64,000 nt of DNA from Kribbella sp. VKM Ac-2569 (GTDB taxonomy: Bacteria > Actinomycetota > Actinomycetes > Propionibacteriales > Kribbellaceae): positions 2,356,001-2,420,000 of the forward strand of contig NZ_SGXJ01000001.1 of the NCBI RefSeq assembly GCF_004216905.1. Reading direction: 5' to 3'. Positions 17,766 to 26,129 of the stretch are shown piece by piece. The notes beneath the pieces are model-generated. The model was given only the letters and a program-made list of their open reading frames with translations, made no database searches and was not told the DNA's origin. A program made the translations under genes and the position numbers. The stretch's first letter is position 1; each line of letters opens with the position of its first letter.

Positions 17766-17771
17766 ACCAAC

Positions 17772-18248
17772 TCAGAGATCACGCGCGACGGGTCGCAGGA
17801 ATCGCCGCCGGCCGAGGAAAGGGCCGATGCCGGAACGCCACCATCGAAGCCAGGCACGCGGGCGACGAACGAGCGCGACGGCCGGTGGAACCGAGTCGAA
17901 GAACGACTCACGGAACAGCAACCGACCCTCCGGCGAGAGCCTGAGCAGATCGACCGCCTCCCAGCTCAGCGGCCGTCCACCCACGGTCGCCACGAACCGA
18001 ATGTGGATGAACACGTTTTCCTCCACGCCGGCCCACCGCAGCACCTCGACCCGCAGATCAGGAAGCAGCGCCTGCGTCCGGGCGAACTCCTCCCACCACA
18101 GCGCCGGCCCCACGCCGTCGCGCAACATCGGCTGCACGAACCGGACGGAATCATCGAGGAAACCGTCCCACGCATGCGGATCGGGTTTCTCCCAGGCGAT
18201 CCGGAATTGCCGGACAACGTTTTCGTGAGTTTCCGGCCAGTCCGTCAT
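17772..18248 (-). CDS. SnoaL/NTF2-like protein
   Basis: This 158-residue protein has the pattern of SnoaL-like/NTF2-fold domains: a first helix TDWPETHENVVRQFRIAW, the conserved DPHAWDGFLDDSVRFVQPM, and a final strand pair RLLFRESFFDSVP. The C-terminal 30 residues are strongly basic with a WLRWWRSG segment that could touch the membrane. ATG at 18248 overlaps the stop of the upstream membrane-protein gene. It is the fourth and last gene of the TetR-controlled unit. NTF2-fold proteins bind small hydrophobic ligands, and many are isomerases or hydratases; the specific role is unknown. Confidence 0.8.
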   Translation of the reverse strand: MTDWPETHENVVRQFRIAWEKPDPHAWDGFLDDSVRFVQPMLRDGVGPALWWEEFARTQALLPDLRVEVLRWAGVEENVFIHIRFVATVGGRPLSWEAVDLLRLSPEGRLLFRESFFDSVPPAVALVRRPRAWLRWWRSGIGPFLGRRRFLRPVARDL

Positions 18249-18631
18249 GCGTCCTCCCGACTCGCGAAGGTGAGAAATCCGAGTACGCCGGTCCCCACGA
18301 CCAGCAGCACCGCCTCCCCGACCCCGACCGCGAGCGAGCGCGAGCGCGCCTCCGAGAGATCGACGAGATGCGACACCGCATGCAGCCCGTTCCAGGCGGT
18401 GGCGACGACCAGCACCGGCGTACGCCAGGAGGTACGTCGTACGGCGAGCAGTAGCCCGGCCCCGATCGCGATCGAGGCCGCTCCGAAGTCGTGCACCAAG
18501 TGATCGTTCTGCGGACCGAAGTCGGCCAGCGCACGCGTGAACGATCCGCTGCCGACGGCGGCCCAGATACCCAGCCCCGCAAAGAGTCCGCCGAACGCCG
18601 CGATCGCCACCGGCGCCAATCGGTGCCTCAT
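18245..18631 (-). CDS. Four-helix membrane protein, unknown
   Basis: This 128-residue protein has four predicted membrane helices (about residues 6-26, 49-64, 72-88 and 102-122) and conserved-looking polar positions between them (HDFGAAS, NGLHAVSHLVDL) that could bind a ligand or metal. ATG at 18631 overlaps the end of the HD-domain gene, and its own stop overlaps the start of the SnoaL gene. The family is not recognised by name, but the coupling ties it to that operon. Confidence 0.75.
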   Translation of the reverse strand: MRHRLAPVAIAAFGGLFAGLGIWAAVGSGSFTRALADFGPQNDHLVHDFGAASIAIGAGLLLAVRRTSWRTPVLVVATAWNGLHAVSHLVDLSEARSRSLAVGVGEAVLLVVGTGVLGFLTFASREDA

Positions 18632-19359
18632 GCAACTGTCCGCTCAGCCCTGCGGACCGAGCGCTCCATCCCGAGGCGCCACAACAGCCCGGCTCGGGAA
18701 GACTTCCGAAGCCGCCCCTCCTCCTGCATCACAGCGAGGAAGTGGTCGGCGAACCCAGCCCGAGGCTCCTGCGCATGTACCTCGGCAACGCTGCTCCGGG
18801 CGATCTCCAACCGCCGCAACCCAACCACGTCAAGATGCGTGCCCGCGTGCAGGAGATGCGCCTCGGCACCCCACGACAGCGGTACGGCGACGTTGAAGTG
18901 CGCCGCGATCGCATCGGCCACATCATCAGCGAGCGCAGCATCTCCAGCCGCATCGATCACGACGCCACGCGCAACCGCCGCCCCATGTACGGCGAAGCAG
19001 GCGGCGTCCGGACCGGGACGATGCGAGTCTGCAAGCGCGACATCATGCAGCAGCGCAGCGACGTACAAACGCTCGCCGTCGTACTCGAGCCGATCGAGTT
19101 CGGCCAACATGCACGCCCACAACCACGAGCGCATGCTGTGATGCAGCAAAGGCGCGGGCAAGACGGTCCGGGCGAAGTCGGTGACGCGCTGGGCGACATC
19201 TGTGCTCGGCGGAGTTCGATCGGCAGCGAGCACGGCTCCACCTCGGCGCCGCGGCGCAAGCTCTCGAACGATCGCCTGAGCGACGAACCGCACCTGATCC
19301 GGCAACCCCAGCGCGCCGTTGGTCTCAGCTACCCATTCCCGCGAACCTATCGCTGCCAT
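18628..19359 (-). CDS. HD-domain metal-dependent phosphohydrolase-like protein
   Basis: A 243-residue protein with the HD metal site spread over LLHHSMRSW (His74 region), LLHDVALAD (His105-Asp106, Asp111) and a later His in AVHGAAVARG. The layout, with two cysteines and no extra regulatory domain, resembles cyanamide-hydratase-like and metabolite-acting HD proteins more than nucleotide-signalling ones, but this is pattern judgement only. It starts 13 bases inside the alpha/beta hydrolase gene and ends overlapping the membrane-protein gene. The product is probably cytoplasmic. Confidence 0.8.
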   Translation of the reverse strand: MAAIGSREWVAETNGALGLPDQVRFVAQAIVRELAPRRRGGAVLAADRTPPSTDVAQRVTDFARTVLPAPLLHHSMRSWLWACMLAELDRLEYDGERLYVAALLHDVALADSHRPGPDAACFAVHGAAVARGVVIDAAGDAALADDVADAIAAHFNVAVPLSWGAEAHLLHAGTHLDVVGLRRLEIARSSVAEVHAQEPRAGFADHFLAVMQEEGRLRKSSRAGLLWRLGMERSVRRAERTVA

Positions 19360-20219
19360 CGCGCCAAACCTTCCTTCGCAACAAGCTCAGGCTGGTCCTC
19401 AGCGACGTACGTGAAGGAGTCCGGGATCAGTTGCACCCGAGTCCCCAGCCGCTCGGCGTACGCCGTCGCATGCGCGGTCGGGAACACCCGATCGTCCCCA
19501 GCCCAGAACAAATCGATCGGCTTGTCGAACTCCTCGACGAGCGTAGCGGCGGCACCCCGGCTGTACCGCTCGTCGACCGAACCGATCGCCTTCCGCCCGT
19601 CGTACCGGATCGCCGCATCCTTCAGCACCGGATCGATGTAGCTCCGCATAGTCACCTCGTCGATCGGATACTTGGCCAACCAGCCATAAGTGTTCCGCCA
19701 TCGCCAACTCCCCGGCCATCGCAGCACCTGATAGAGCGCGCGATACGTCAACGGATGCACCGCCGTCCGCTTGAGCAGCGGAAAGCCGCCCGGCGCCGGC
19801 GGCCACGTGCAGTCCGGAGTTTCACACGAGGCCAGCACCAGCCGTCCGACCCGCTCTGGGTACGCCGCCGCAGCGAGCTGACTGTAGGCGCCGCCCGAGT
19901 CGTTGCCGAACAGGATCACCTCCCGCAGATCGAGCGCTGCCAAGAAGTCCGCGATCAGCTCCGCCATCCCGGGCGGTGAGAGATCGGCGTCTCGGTTCAT
20001 CGGCACCAGATGAGACCCCAACGGCCAGTCCGGCATGATGCACCGGAACTGCCCCGCCAGCAGCGGCACGACCTTGCGCCACAGATTGGCGTTCACCAGA
20101 TACCCATGCACAAAGACGATCGGCGGACCGTCCCCAACTGCGTGATACCGCAGCGTCCCGGCGGGCAGCTCGACGTCGTACGCCGTGCCTAACCGCGCAT
20201 CGCGCGAGACCGTCATCAC
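19347..20219 (-). CDS. Alpha/beta hydrolase, haloalkane-dehalogenase-like, atypical active site
   Basis: This 290-residue alpha/beta hydrolase has the oxyanion motif VFVHGYLVNANLW (His38-Gly39) and nucleophile elbow LFGNDSGGAYSQ, in which Asp107 takes the nucleophile place as in haloalkane dehalogenases. The expected C-terminal catalytic His (normally in a GHF-x-x-EDQP context) is Thr270 in DSFTYVAEDQPE, so the triad looks incomplete. The start is GTG at 20219, with AAGGAGG seven bases upstream; ATG at 20216 is equally possible. First gene of an operon with HD, membrane and SnoaL genes, preceded by a near-perfect palindrome that matches one at tetR. Confidence 0.85.
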   Translation of the reverse strand: MMTVSRDARLGTAYDVELPAGTLRYHAVGDGPPIVFVHGYLVNANLWRKVVPLLAGQFRCIMPDWPLGSHLVPMNRDADLSPPGMAELIADFLAALDLREVILFGNDSGGAYSQLAAAAYPERVGRLVLASCETPDCTWPPAPGGFPLLKRTAVHPLTYRALYQVLRWPGSWRWRNTYGWLAKYPIDEVTMRSYIDPVLKDAAIRYDGRKAIGSVDERYSRGAAATLVEEFDKPIDLFWAGDDRVFPTAHATAYAERLGTRVQLIPDSFTYVAEDQPELVAKEGLARWQR

Positions 20220-20230
20220 GCCACGACCTC

Positions 20231-20253
20231 CTTCTTGTAATCATTGCAAGAAG
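20231..20253. promoter_or_regulatory. TetR-type operator before the hydrolase operon
   Basis: Inverted repeat CTTCTTG-TAATCATTG-CAAGAAG: the outer seven bases are perfectly symmetric and the inner part nearly so (one mismatched pair plus the centre). It begins 12 bp upstream of the hydrolase start. Its core TGYAAYCATTGCA recurs at 20913-20925 next to the tetR start, so one regulator probably binds both. Confidence 0.75.
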
Positions 20254-20292
20254 TGTCCGCACACTAGCACCGGCCGTTTGCCACCCGCAATG

Positions 20293-20910
20293 TCAGTCCT
20301 GCTCAACCAGGAGACCGTGGGCGAAGGCATCCGTCGCCGCCCGTAGCAAGCGTTTCAGCTGACGAGGGTTGCGCTGCAGGCGGTCCTGCCGCCAGCCCAG
20401 GCTGATGATCCCGTTCCACGAGGACCACAGCACCGTCGCCAGCTCTTGGGCGTTGACCTTGCGGATCGTGCCGGCCTTGATACCGCGCTTGATCGCGTCG
20501 ACCATCCGCCGGTTCTGCTCGTCCACCGAATCCGCCAACCGCTCCGCGAGCTCCTGCCCCGCGGCATAACTCCCGGGCTCAGCGGGGAACGCCAGCATCC
20601 GGAAGTACTCCGGGTTCGCCAGATAGAACGCGAGATACTCATCCGCGGCGGCGTACAACTGCTCGACCGGCCCGCGGCCCTCGACGTACGCGAGATCCAT
20701 GAACTGCCGATCCACGACAACGGCCCGCTCGACCAAGGCGGCGTACAGCCCGGCCTTCGACCCGAAATGGTTGTAGACCGACCCAACCGCAACGCCAGCG
20801 GTGGCCGCGATCTCTTCGACCGTGACGTCGGCGACGGACCGAGCCGCGAAGAGCTCCTCCGCTGCACTCAACAACGCATCGATCGTCCGCTGCGCCCGTG
20901 GATCCACCAT
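20293..20910 (-). CDS. TetR-family transcriptional regulator of the hydrolase operon
   Basis: A 205-residue repressor. The DNA-binding segment is VEEIAATAGVAVGSVYNHFG near the N-terminus, followed by the TetR core KAGLYAALVERAVV, and a C-terminal ligand domain. A TTG at 20928 would give six extra residues, but ATG at 20910 is preferred because the region just before it (20913-20925, TGCAACCATTGCA) is a palindrome related to the operator at 20231-20253. It therefore likely represses both itself and the hydrolase operon, which shares its orientation and lies 74 bp downstream of its stop. Confidence 0.9.
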   Translation of the reverse strand: MVDPRAQRTIDALLSAAEELFAARSVADVTVEEIAATAGVAVGSVYNHFGSKAGLYAALVERAVVVDRQFMDLAYVEGRGPVEQLYAAADEYLAFYLANPEYFRMLAFPAEPGSYAAGQELAERLADSVDEQNRRMVDAIKRGIKAGTIRKVNAQELATVLWSSWNGIISLGWRQDRLQRNPRQLKRLLRAATDAFAHGLLVEQD

Positions 20911-20912
20911 CC

Positions 20913-20925
20913 TGCAACCATTGCA
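20913..20925. promoter_or_regulatory. TetR autoregulatory operator
   Basis: TGCAA-CCA-TTGCA, a perfect five-base-arm palindrome directly upstream of the preferred tetR start, related to the core of the operator at 20231-20253. Binding here would block translation-start-proximal transcription and give autoregulation. Confidence 0.6.
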
Positions 20926-20944
20926 CAAACGACAGTCAAGGAGG

Positions 20945-21634
20945 TCACCGGTCAGGCAGGTTGAGCCGCTTCAGTCGCTCGTACGCCCCGACGATGTGCT
21001 TGTCGATTCCGTCCTGCGCGGCTTGCGGATCACCCAGGGCCAGGGCGTCGCGCAGCTCCTTGTGTTCGCTGTAGCCGACCTCTAGGAAATCCGGGAAACT
21101 CGCGTTCCGGGCGCGCAGGAAAACGGTCACCTGCCCACGGATGGATTCCCAGACGCGCTGCACCCGGCCATGGTCGCAATACGCGTAGATGATGTCGTGG
21201 AACTGAAGGTCCAGCCGTACGGCGTCCTCCGGATCGATCTTGGTGTCGACGCTCTTCATCTGCTCCAGGACCTCGTCCATCTCGGCGAATCCTGCGCCCT
21301 GCATGCGGGTGCACGCACGGCCGGCGGCCAGTCGCTCGATCGCGCCGCGGAGGGTGTGCACCTCCTCGACGTCGGTCCTGGTCAAGGTGCTGACGAAGGC
21401 TCCGCGGTGCCGCCGGAGCTCGACGTGCCCCTCTTCCTCGAGCCGCGCCAGCGCCTGCCGGATCGGCCCGCGGCTGACCTTCAGTGCGTCGGCCAGCTCG
21501 GTCTCCTTGAGATGCTGGCCCGGCTGAAACCGGCCGCCCGTGATCATTTCCCGGAGCACGTCGGTCACCAGGTCACCCAGAGCGCGCTGCGACGGCAGCG
21601 GGGACACGACATCGTCGGGGATCAAGCCGACCAC
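20945..21634 (-). CDS. GntR-family (FadR/FCD-type) regulator of the GH39 operon
   Basis: A 229-residue regulator with GntR winged helix ELADALKVSRGPIRQALARL (about residues 46-65) and an all-helical FCD effector domain containing DLQFHDIIYAYCDHGRV with metal-type His residues. GTG at 21634 sits too close to GAGGAG; a TTG at 21625 would have better spacing, so the true start may be three codons later. It is divergent from the GH39 operon and probably controls it through the GTAAAC direct repeats in the shared promoter region. FCD regulators typically sense small acids or sugar acids. Confidence 0.9.
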   Translation of the reverse strand: MVGLIPDDVVSPLPSQRALGDLVTDVLREMITGGRFQPGQHLKETELADALKVSRGPIRQALARLEEEGHVELRRHRGAFVSTLTRTDVEEVHTLRGAIERLAAGRACTRMQGAGFAEMDEVLEQMKSVDTKIDPEDAVRLDLQFHDIIYAYCDHGRVQRVWESIRGQVTVFLRARNASFPDFLEVGYSEHKELRDALALGDPQAAQDGIDKHIVGAYERLKRLNLPDR

Positions 21635-21708
21635 CTCCTCAAGCCAATTACCGCCAGTAATCCGGAGCAGGGGACGACTCTAACCCCTGCCCGGTCTCTC
21701 TGTAGATT

Positions 21709-21735
21709 GTAAACAGTTACTCATTGACAGTAAAC
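21709..21735. promoter_or_regulatory. GTAAAC direct repeats in the gntR/GH39 promoter region
   Basis: Two identical GTAAAC hexamers begin at 21709 and 21730, 21 bp apart, which is two helical turns, in a local AT-rich stretch of the otherwise GC-rich intergenic region. They are the best candidate for the GntR binding region or for promoter elements. Short length keeps confidence low. Confidence 0.35.
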
Positions 21736-21792
21736 GAAGTACCGGAGCAGACTCGGAACCTCCCGCTCAGGCAGAGAGAGGTCACGACGCCG

Positions 21793-23511
21793 ATGACCAC
21801 CGAGACAGCCGTTCACACCGGACGTAGAGCCCTCGGCCCGTTCCCGCCGGCCGCTCCCCGGAATCCCGATGCACCGCACGTCACCACGGCGACGATCGAG
21901 GTCGACGCCGCGGAGACCGAGGGTCCGCTGACGCGCGTCTGGGAGAGCTTCGGGTACGACGAGTTCAACTGGACGTACATGCCCACCGGAAAACGTCTGC
22001 TGCAGACCTTCGCCGACTTCTCCGGCGCCGGCTACTTCGTCCGGCCGCACTACATGTACTGCTCCGGCAGCGGATTCGGCATCCCGCACTGGAGCAACGG
22101 CAACGTCTACCACGAGGACGCCGACGGCAACCCGTACTACGACTTCACGCTGCTAGACCAGGCGTACGACGCGATCGTCGGCGCCGGACACCACCTACTG
22201 GTGGAGCTCGGCTTCACCCCGCGCGACCTGCTGCCACCCGAGGCCGCCGAGCTGACCGTCGTCCCGAGCCCGACCGCCTACACCAACTACGAGGCTGGCG
22301 CCTGGGGGTATCCGCCCAAGGACTACGCCAAGTGGGCGGGCCTGATCAGCGCCACGGTTCAGCACTGCATCGAGCGATACGGCGAGGCCGAGGTGAAGAC
22401 CTGGCTCTGGGAGCTGTGGAACGAGCCGGACATCGACTACTGGCGCGGCACTCTCGAGCAGTACAACGAGCTCTACACCGCGACAGCCCAGGCGATACGC
22501 ACCGTGCTGCCCGAGGCCAAGGTCGGCGGACCGGCCGTCACCAGCGGCGGATTGAGCTTTCTGCAGGGTTTCCTGGACTACACGTCGCGCCGCGGCGAGC
22601 CGCTGGACTTCATCTCGTACCACACCAAAGGCTGCCACTTCCCGACCCGCGACTACCGCCCGTTCGCCGAGCCGGCGGCCGAGCAGCTCAGCCCGTCGTC
22701 GACGAAGATGCTGTACGACCTGCGCGAGTTCAATCGCCTGATCGGTTCGTACGAGGCGTACGCCGAGCTGCCGGTGATCGTCGACGAGTGCGACGCGGCG
22801 GTGCCGGCGCACTTCGGACGCTACGACAACCGCAACTACAGCTTCCAGAACACCGAGTACTACCCGGTCTTCCAGGCCAAGCTGATGAAGAAGATCCTCG
22901 ACCTGAACGCGACTGAGCCGGCGCAGGTCGCGTACGCCACCTCGTGGAGCTTCTACTTCGAGGCCGAACGCTACTTCGAAGGCACCCGGTCCTTCCTCAC
23001 TGCAGGCGGCGTCGAGAAGCCGTTCCTCAACGCCTATCGGATGCTGTCGCTGCTCGGGCAGAACCGCCTTCGCACGACCTCGGACGCGGCCTGGCAGGTC
23101 GGCGAGCTCGAGGGCACCGACGGCAGCAGCATGCCTGAGGAAGTCGACGCCCTCGCTTCGCGTTCGGAGGACGGGAGCGTCGCCGTGCTGATCTGGCGGC
23201 ACATTGATGACCAGTACCAGACCAGCCAGGACCTGACGCCGGCGACCGTGACCGTACGCAACCTGCCTGCGGGGTCGTACCGGTTGCGGCATCTGCGCAT
23301 CGACGCCGACCACAGCAATGCGTTCACCGTCTGGCAACAGCTCGGCTCACCCCAGGATCCGACCGCCGAAGAGTTGGCCACGATCAAGAGCCGGCAGGGT
23401 CTGGAGGAGTTCGAAGCGGAACGCAGTCTCACGGTTGACGGCGACGTGTCTTTGGAGGTCTCGCTGCCGTTGCCGTCGGCATCGTTGCTGATCCTCGAAC
23501 CGAGCAGCTGA
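21793..23511 (+). CDS. GH39 glycoside hydrolase (beta-xylosidase-like)
   Basis: This 572-residue glycosidase has a TIM-barrel acid/base motif LWELWNEPD with Glu211, and nucleophile segment PVIVDECD with Glu332, both as in family GH39 (beta-xylosidase, alpha-iduronidase and relatives). The C-terminal 120 residues form a beta domain (VAVLIWRHIDD...). No signal peptide follows ATG 21793, so it acts inside the cell on an imported glycoside. ATG 21793 with AGAGAGG eleven bases upstream was chosen over an open reading from 21724, whose first codons overlap the promoter repeats. It is the first gene of an operon with an aldo/keto reductase, an ABC importer and an SDR. Exact specificity is unknown. 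Confidence 0.9.
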   Translation: MTTETAVHTGRRALGPFPPAAPRNPDAPHVTTATIEVDAAETEGPLTRVWESFGYDEFNWTYMPTGKRLLQTFADFSGAGYFVRPHYMYCSGSGFGIPHWSNGNVYHEDADGNPYYDFTLLDQAYDAIVGAGHHLLVELGFTPRDLLPPEAAELTVVPSPTAYTNYEAGAWGYPPKDYAKWAGLISATVQHCIERYGEAEVKTWLWELWNEPDIDYWRGTLEQYNELYTATAQAIRTVLPEAKVGGPAVTSGGLSFLQGFLDYTSRRGEPLDFISYHTKGCHFPTRDYRPFAEPAAEQLSPSSTKMLYDLREFNRLIGSYEAYAELPVIVDECDAAVPAHFGRYDNRNYSFQNTEYYPVFQAKLMKKILDLNATEPAQVAYATSWSFYFEAERYFEGTRSFLTAGGVEKPFLNAYRMLSLLGQNRLRTTSDAAWQVGELEGTDGSSMPEEVDALASRSEDGSVAVLIWRHIDDQYQTSQDLTPATVTVRNLPAGSYRLRHLRIDADHSNAFTVWQQLGSPQDPTAEELATIKSRQGLEEFEAERSLTVDGDVSLEVSLPLPSASLLILEPSS

Positions 23512-23516
23512 CCGCG

Positions 23517-24341
23517 ATGATCACACTGAACAACGGCGTACAGGTTCCCCAGCGTGGCTTCGGCGTCTTCCAGGTCCCGCCGGACGACACCCAACCCGCG
23601 GTCGAGCAGGCACTCGAGATCGGTTATCGGCACATCGATACCGCGGCGGCGTACAACAACGAGGCCGGCGTGGGCGCCGCCGTACGGGCCAGCGGTCTGC
23701 CGCGCGACGAACTGTTCGTCACGACCAAGCTACGCAATGGGGAGCACGGTTACGAGTCGGCACTGCAGGCGTACGACGAAACGCTGGAACGCCTGGGGCT
23801 GGACTACGCCGACCTGTATCTGCTGCATTGGCCCAACCCGACTGCGGATCTGTATGTCGACAGTTGGCGTGCCCTGGAGCGGATCTACATCGATGGACGA
23901 GTGCGGGCAATCGGTGTGTCGAACTTCCTGCCCGAACACTTGGACCGATTGGCCAAGGAAGGCGAGATCGTTCCGGCGATCAACCAGGTCGAGCTGCACC
24001 CCACCTATCAGCAGCGCGAACTGACCGAGCTGTGCCGGGAGCGTTCGATCGCGGTCACGGCGTACTCACCGCTCGGTCAGGGCGGCGACCTCGATCATCG
24101 GGTTCTGGCGTCGATCGCAAGGCGTCACGAGGTGACGCCGGCCCAGGTTGTGCTGCGGTGGCATCTGCAACGCGAGCACATCGTCATCCCCAAGTCGGTG
24201 GATCCCGGGCGGATCCGAGCCAACTTCGAGCTTGACGGCTTCGAGTTGACCGATGACGAGATCGCGTCGATCACCATGCTGGAGAACGGCAACCGACTCG
24301 GCAACGATCCCCGCACCTTTGCGCTCAGCCAGATCAGGTAG
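23517..24341 (+). CDS. Aldo/keto reductase
   Basis: This 274-residue AKR has the complete catalytic tetrad: Asp41 and Tyr46 in HIDTAAAYNNE, Lys71 in TTKLRN and His104 in LLHWP. NADPH-binding tail residues lie in IPKSVDPGRIRANFEL. It starts five bases after the GH39 stop. In this operon it would reduce or oxidise the sugar (or aglycone) released by the GH39 enzyme, perhaps together with the SDR at the operon end. Substrate not determinable. Confidence 0.93.
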   Translation: MITLNNGVQVPQRGFGVFQVPPDDTQPAVEQALEIGYRHIDTAAAYNNEAGVGAAVRASGLPRDELFVTTKLRNGEHGYESALQAYDETLERLGLDYADLYLLHWPNPTADLYVDSWRALERIYIDGRVRAIGVSNFLPEHLDRLAKEGEIVPAINQVELHPTYQQRELTELCRERSIAVTAYSPLGQGGDLDHRVLASIARRHEVTPAQVVLRWHLQREHIVIPKSVDPGRIRANFELDGFELTDDEIASITMLENGNRLGNDPRTFALSQIR

Positions 24342-24348
24342 CCCGACC

Positions 24349-25254
24349 ATGACGAGCAGATCTGTGCGATTCAAAACCACCTGGATCTGGATCTTCCTGG
24401 TGCCGACCGTCGTGCTGTACGGCGTCTACACCATCTACCCGATCATCGCGAGCTACTGGTACTCGCTGGTCGAGTGGAACGGGTTCGACGCCGACCAGAA
24501 GTTCGTTGGCCTGAGCAACTACCGCGAGGTCTTCGCCGATCCGCTGTTCTGGAACTCGTTCAAGGTCACGTTGTTCTTCATGCTGCTGGTGGTACCGGCG
24601 CGGGTGCTGCTCACACTGCTGCTGGCGATGGTCCTCAACTCGCCGAAGCTGCCCCTGATCGGCTTACTGCGTTCGGCATTCTTCATCCCCGTGGTGACCA
24701 CAACGGCGATCATCGGTGTGGTGATGCGCTTCATCCTGGATCCGGCCAGCGGACCGATCACTACCGTGTTGACGAAGCTCGGTTTCGGCGGCGTCGATTT
24801 CCTGGGTGACCAGCACCTGGCGTTGCCGACGGCAGCCGTCCTGTACGTCTGGAAGTTCTTCGGCGTCACGATGATCTACTGGCTCGCGGCGCTGCAGACC
24901 ATCCCGTACGAGTTGTACGAGGCCGCCCGGATCGACGGCGCGGGCACCGGGCAACTCTTCCGGCACATCACGCTGCCGATGCTCAAGCCGTTCCTGATCA
25001 TCATCACCGTGCTGACGGTCGAGGAGACGTTCCACAACTTCGACCTGATGTACACGCTGACCGGCGGCGGTCCGTACTTCCACACCGAGATCATCGAGAT
25101 CTACATCTACCGCTGGGCCTTCGCCGCCTCGATCCCCCAACTCGGGCACGCATCCGCCGCCGCGGTGATCTTCGGGCTGTTGGTCGCGGTCGTCGGAGCC
25201 CTTCAGTTGTGGGGCGTGTACGCCGGTCGCCGGTTGAGAGGAGACCAGCGATGA
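24349..25254 (+). CDS. Carbohydrate ABC transporter permease (MalF/UgpA type), GH39 operon
   Basis: A 301-residue membrane protein with first helix WIWIFLVPTVVLYGVYTIYP and EAA-loop EAARIDGAGTGQLFRHITLP. ATG at 24349 lies seven bases after the aldo/keto reductase stop; the frame is open upstream but shadows that gene. First permease of the CUT1 importer. Confidence 0.93.
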   Translation: MTSRSVRFKTTWIWIFLVPTVVLYGVYTIYPIIASYWYSLVEWNGFDADQKFVGLSNYREVFADPLFWNSFKVTLFFMLLVVPARVLLTLLLAMVLNSPKLPLIGLLRSAFFIPVVTTTAIIGVVMRFILDPASGPITTVLTKLGFGGVDFLGDQHLALPTAAVLYVWKFFGVTMIYWLAALQTIPYELYEAARIDGAGTGQLFRHITLPMLKPFLIIITVLTVEETFHNFDLMYTLTGGGPYFHTEIIEIYIYRWAFAASIPQLGHASAAAVIFGLLVAVVGALQLWGVYAGRRLRGDQR

Positions 25255-26120
25255 CAGCGCAAGTCGTCGTACGCACGGATCGGCAACGGCGAATGTTGCG
25301 CCGAATGCCGTGGTGGATCGCCGCGCTCTTCCTGGTGGGTATCGCGGTGCTCTGGATCTTCCCGTTCCTGTGGATGCTGTCGGCATCGCTCAAGGACAAC
25401 ATGGAGATGTTCGCAGGCGGCCTGAAGCTGTGGCCTTCCAAGTTCGTCTGGGACAACTATGCGCGGGCGTGGAACGACGCGCACTTCGGCCGGTACCTGA
25501 TCAACACCGTGGTCACCACAGTCATCACCGTCGTGATCGTCACCATCCGCTGCGCGACCGCGGGCTATGTCCTGGCCCGTTACCGATTCCGCGGGTCCAA
25601 GCTGTTCCTCGGCGTACTGATCGCGACGCTTTTCGTCCCCACCGGCTACACGATCATCCCGGTGGTCAAGATCTCGATGCAGCTGCACCTGATCGACTCG
25701 CTGGGCGGAATGATCCTGGCGCTCAGCGGCGGTGCGTACGTGTCGGCGATCCTTTTGTACTACGGGTATTTCCGGCAGATCCCCCGCGAGCTGGAGGAGG
25801 CCGCGATCGTCGACGGCGCCGGGTTCGTTCGTACCTTCTTCTCGGTGATGCTGCCGCTGGCGATGCCGGTCACGGCGACCGTCGCGGTCCTCACCTTCAT
25901 CACGACCTGGAACGCCTTCTTCCTGCCGCTGGTGTTCACCTTCAGCCGGCCTGATCTCCGGACGGTGAGCGTCGGCATGCAGGCGTTCGTCGGCGAGACC
26001 GCGACCGACTGGTCCGGCATGGCCGCGGCCGGGGTGATCTCGATCGTCCCCGTGGTCGTGCTCTTCATCTTCCTGCAGCGCTACTTCGTCGAGGGAATCT
26101 CCGGAGCAGTCAAGTCCTAA
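25251..26120 (+). CDS. Carbohydrate ABC transporter permease (MalG type), GH39 operon
   Basis: A 289-residue second permease with helices from about residue 20 (WWIAALFLVGIAVLWIFPFL) and EAA-loop EEAAIVDGAGFVRTFFSVML. ATG at 25251 is preceded by GAGAGGAG and overlaps the upstream stop (ATGA), fixing the start. Confidence 0.93.
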   Translation: MTAQVVVRTDRQRRMLRRMPWWIAALFLVGIAVLWIFPFLWMLSASLKDNMEMFAGGLKLWPSKFVWDNYARAWNDAHFGRYLINTVVTTVITVVIVTIRCATAGYVLARYRFRGSKLFLGVLIATLFVPTGYTIIPVVKISMQLHLIDSLGGMILALSGGAYVSAILLYYGYFRQIPRELEEAAIVDGAGFVRTFFSVMLPLAMPVTATVAVLTFITTWNAFFLPLVFTFSRPDLRTVSVGMQAFVGETATDWSGMAAAGVISIVPVVVLFIFLQRYFVEGISGAVKS

Positions 26121-26129
26121 GGAGTGGAA

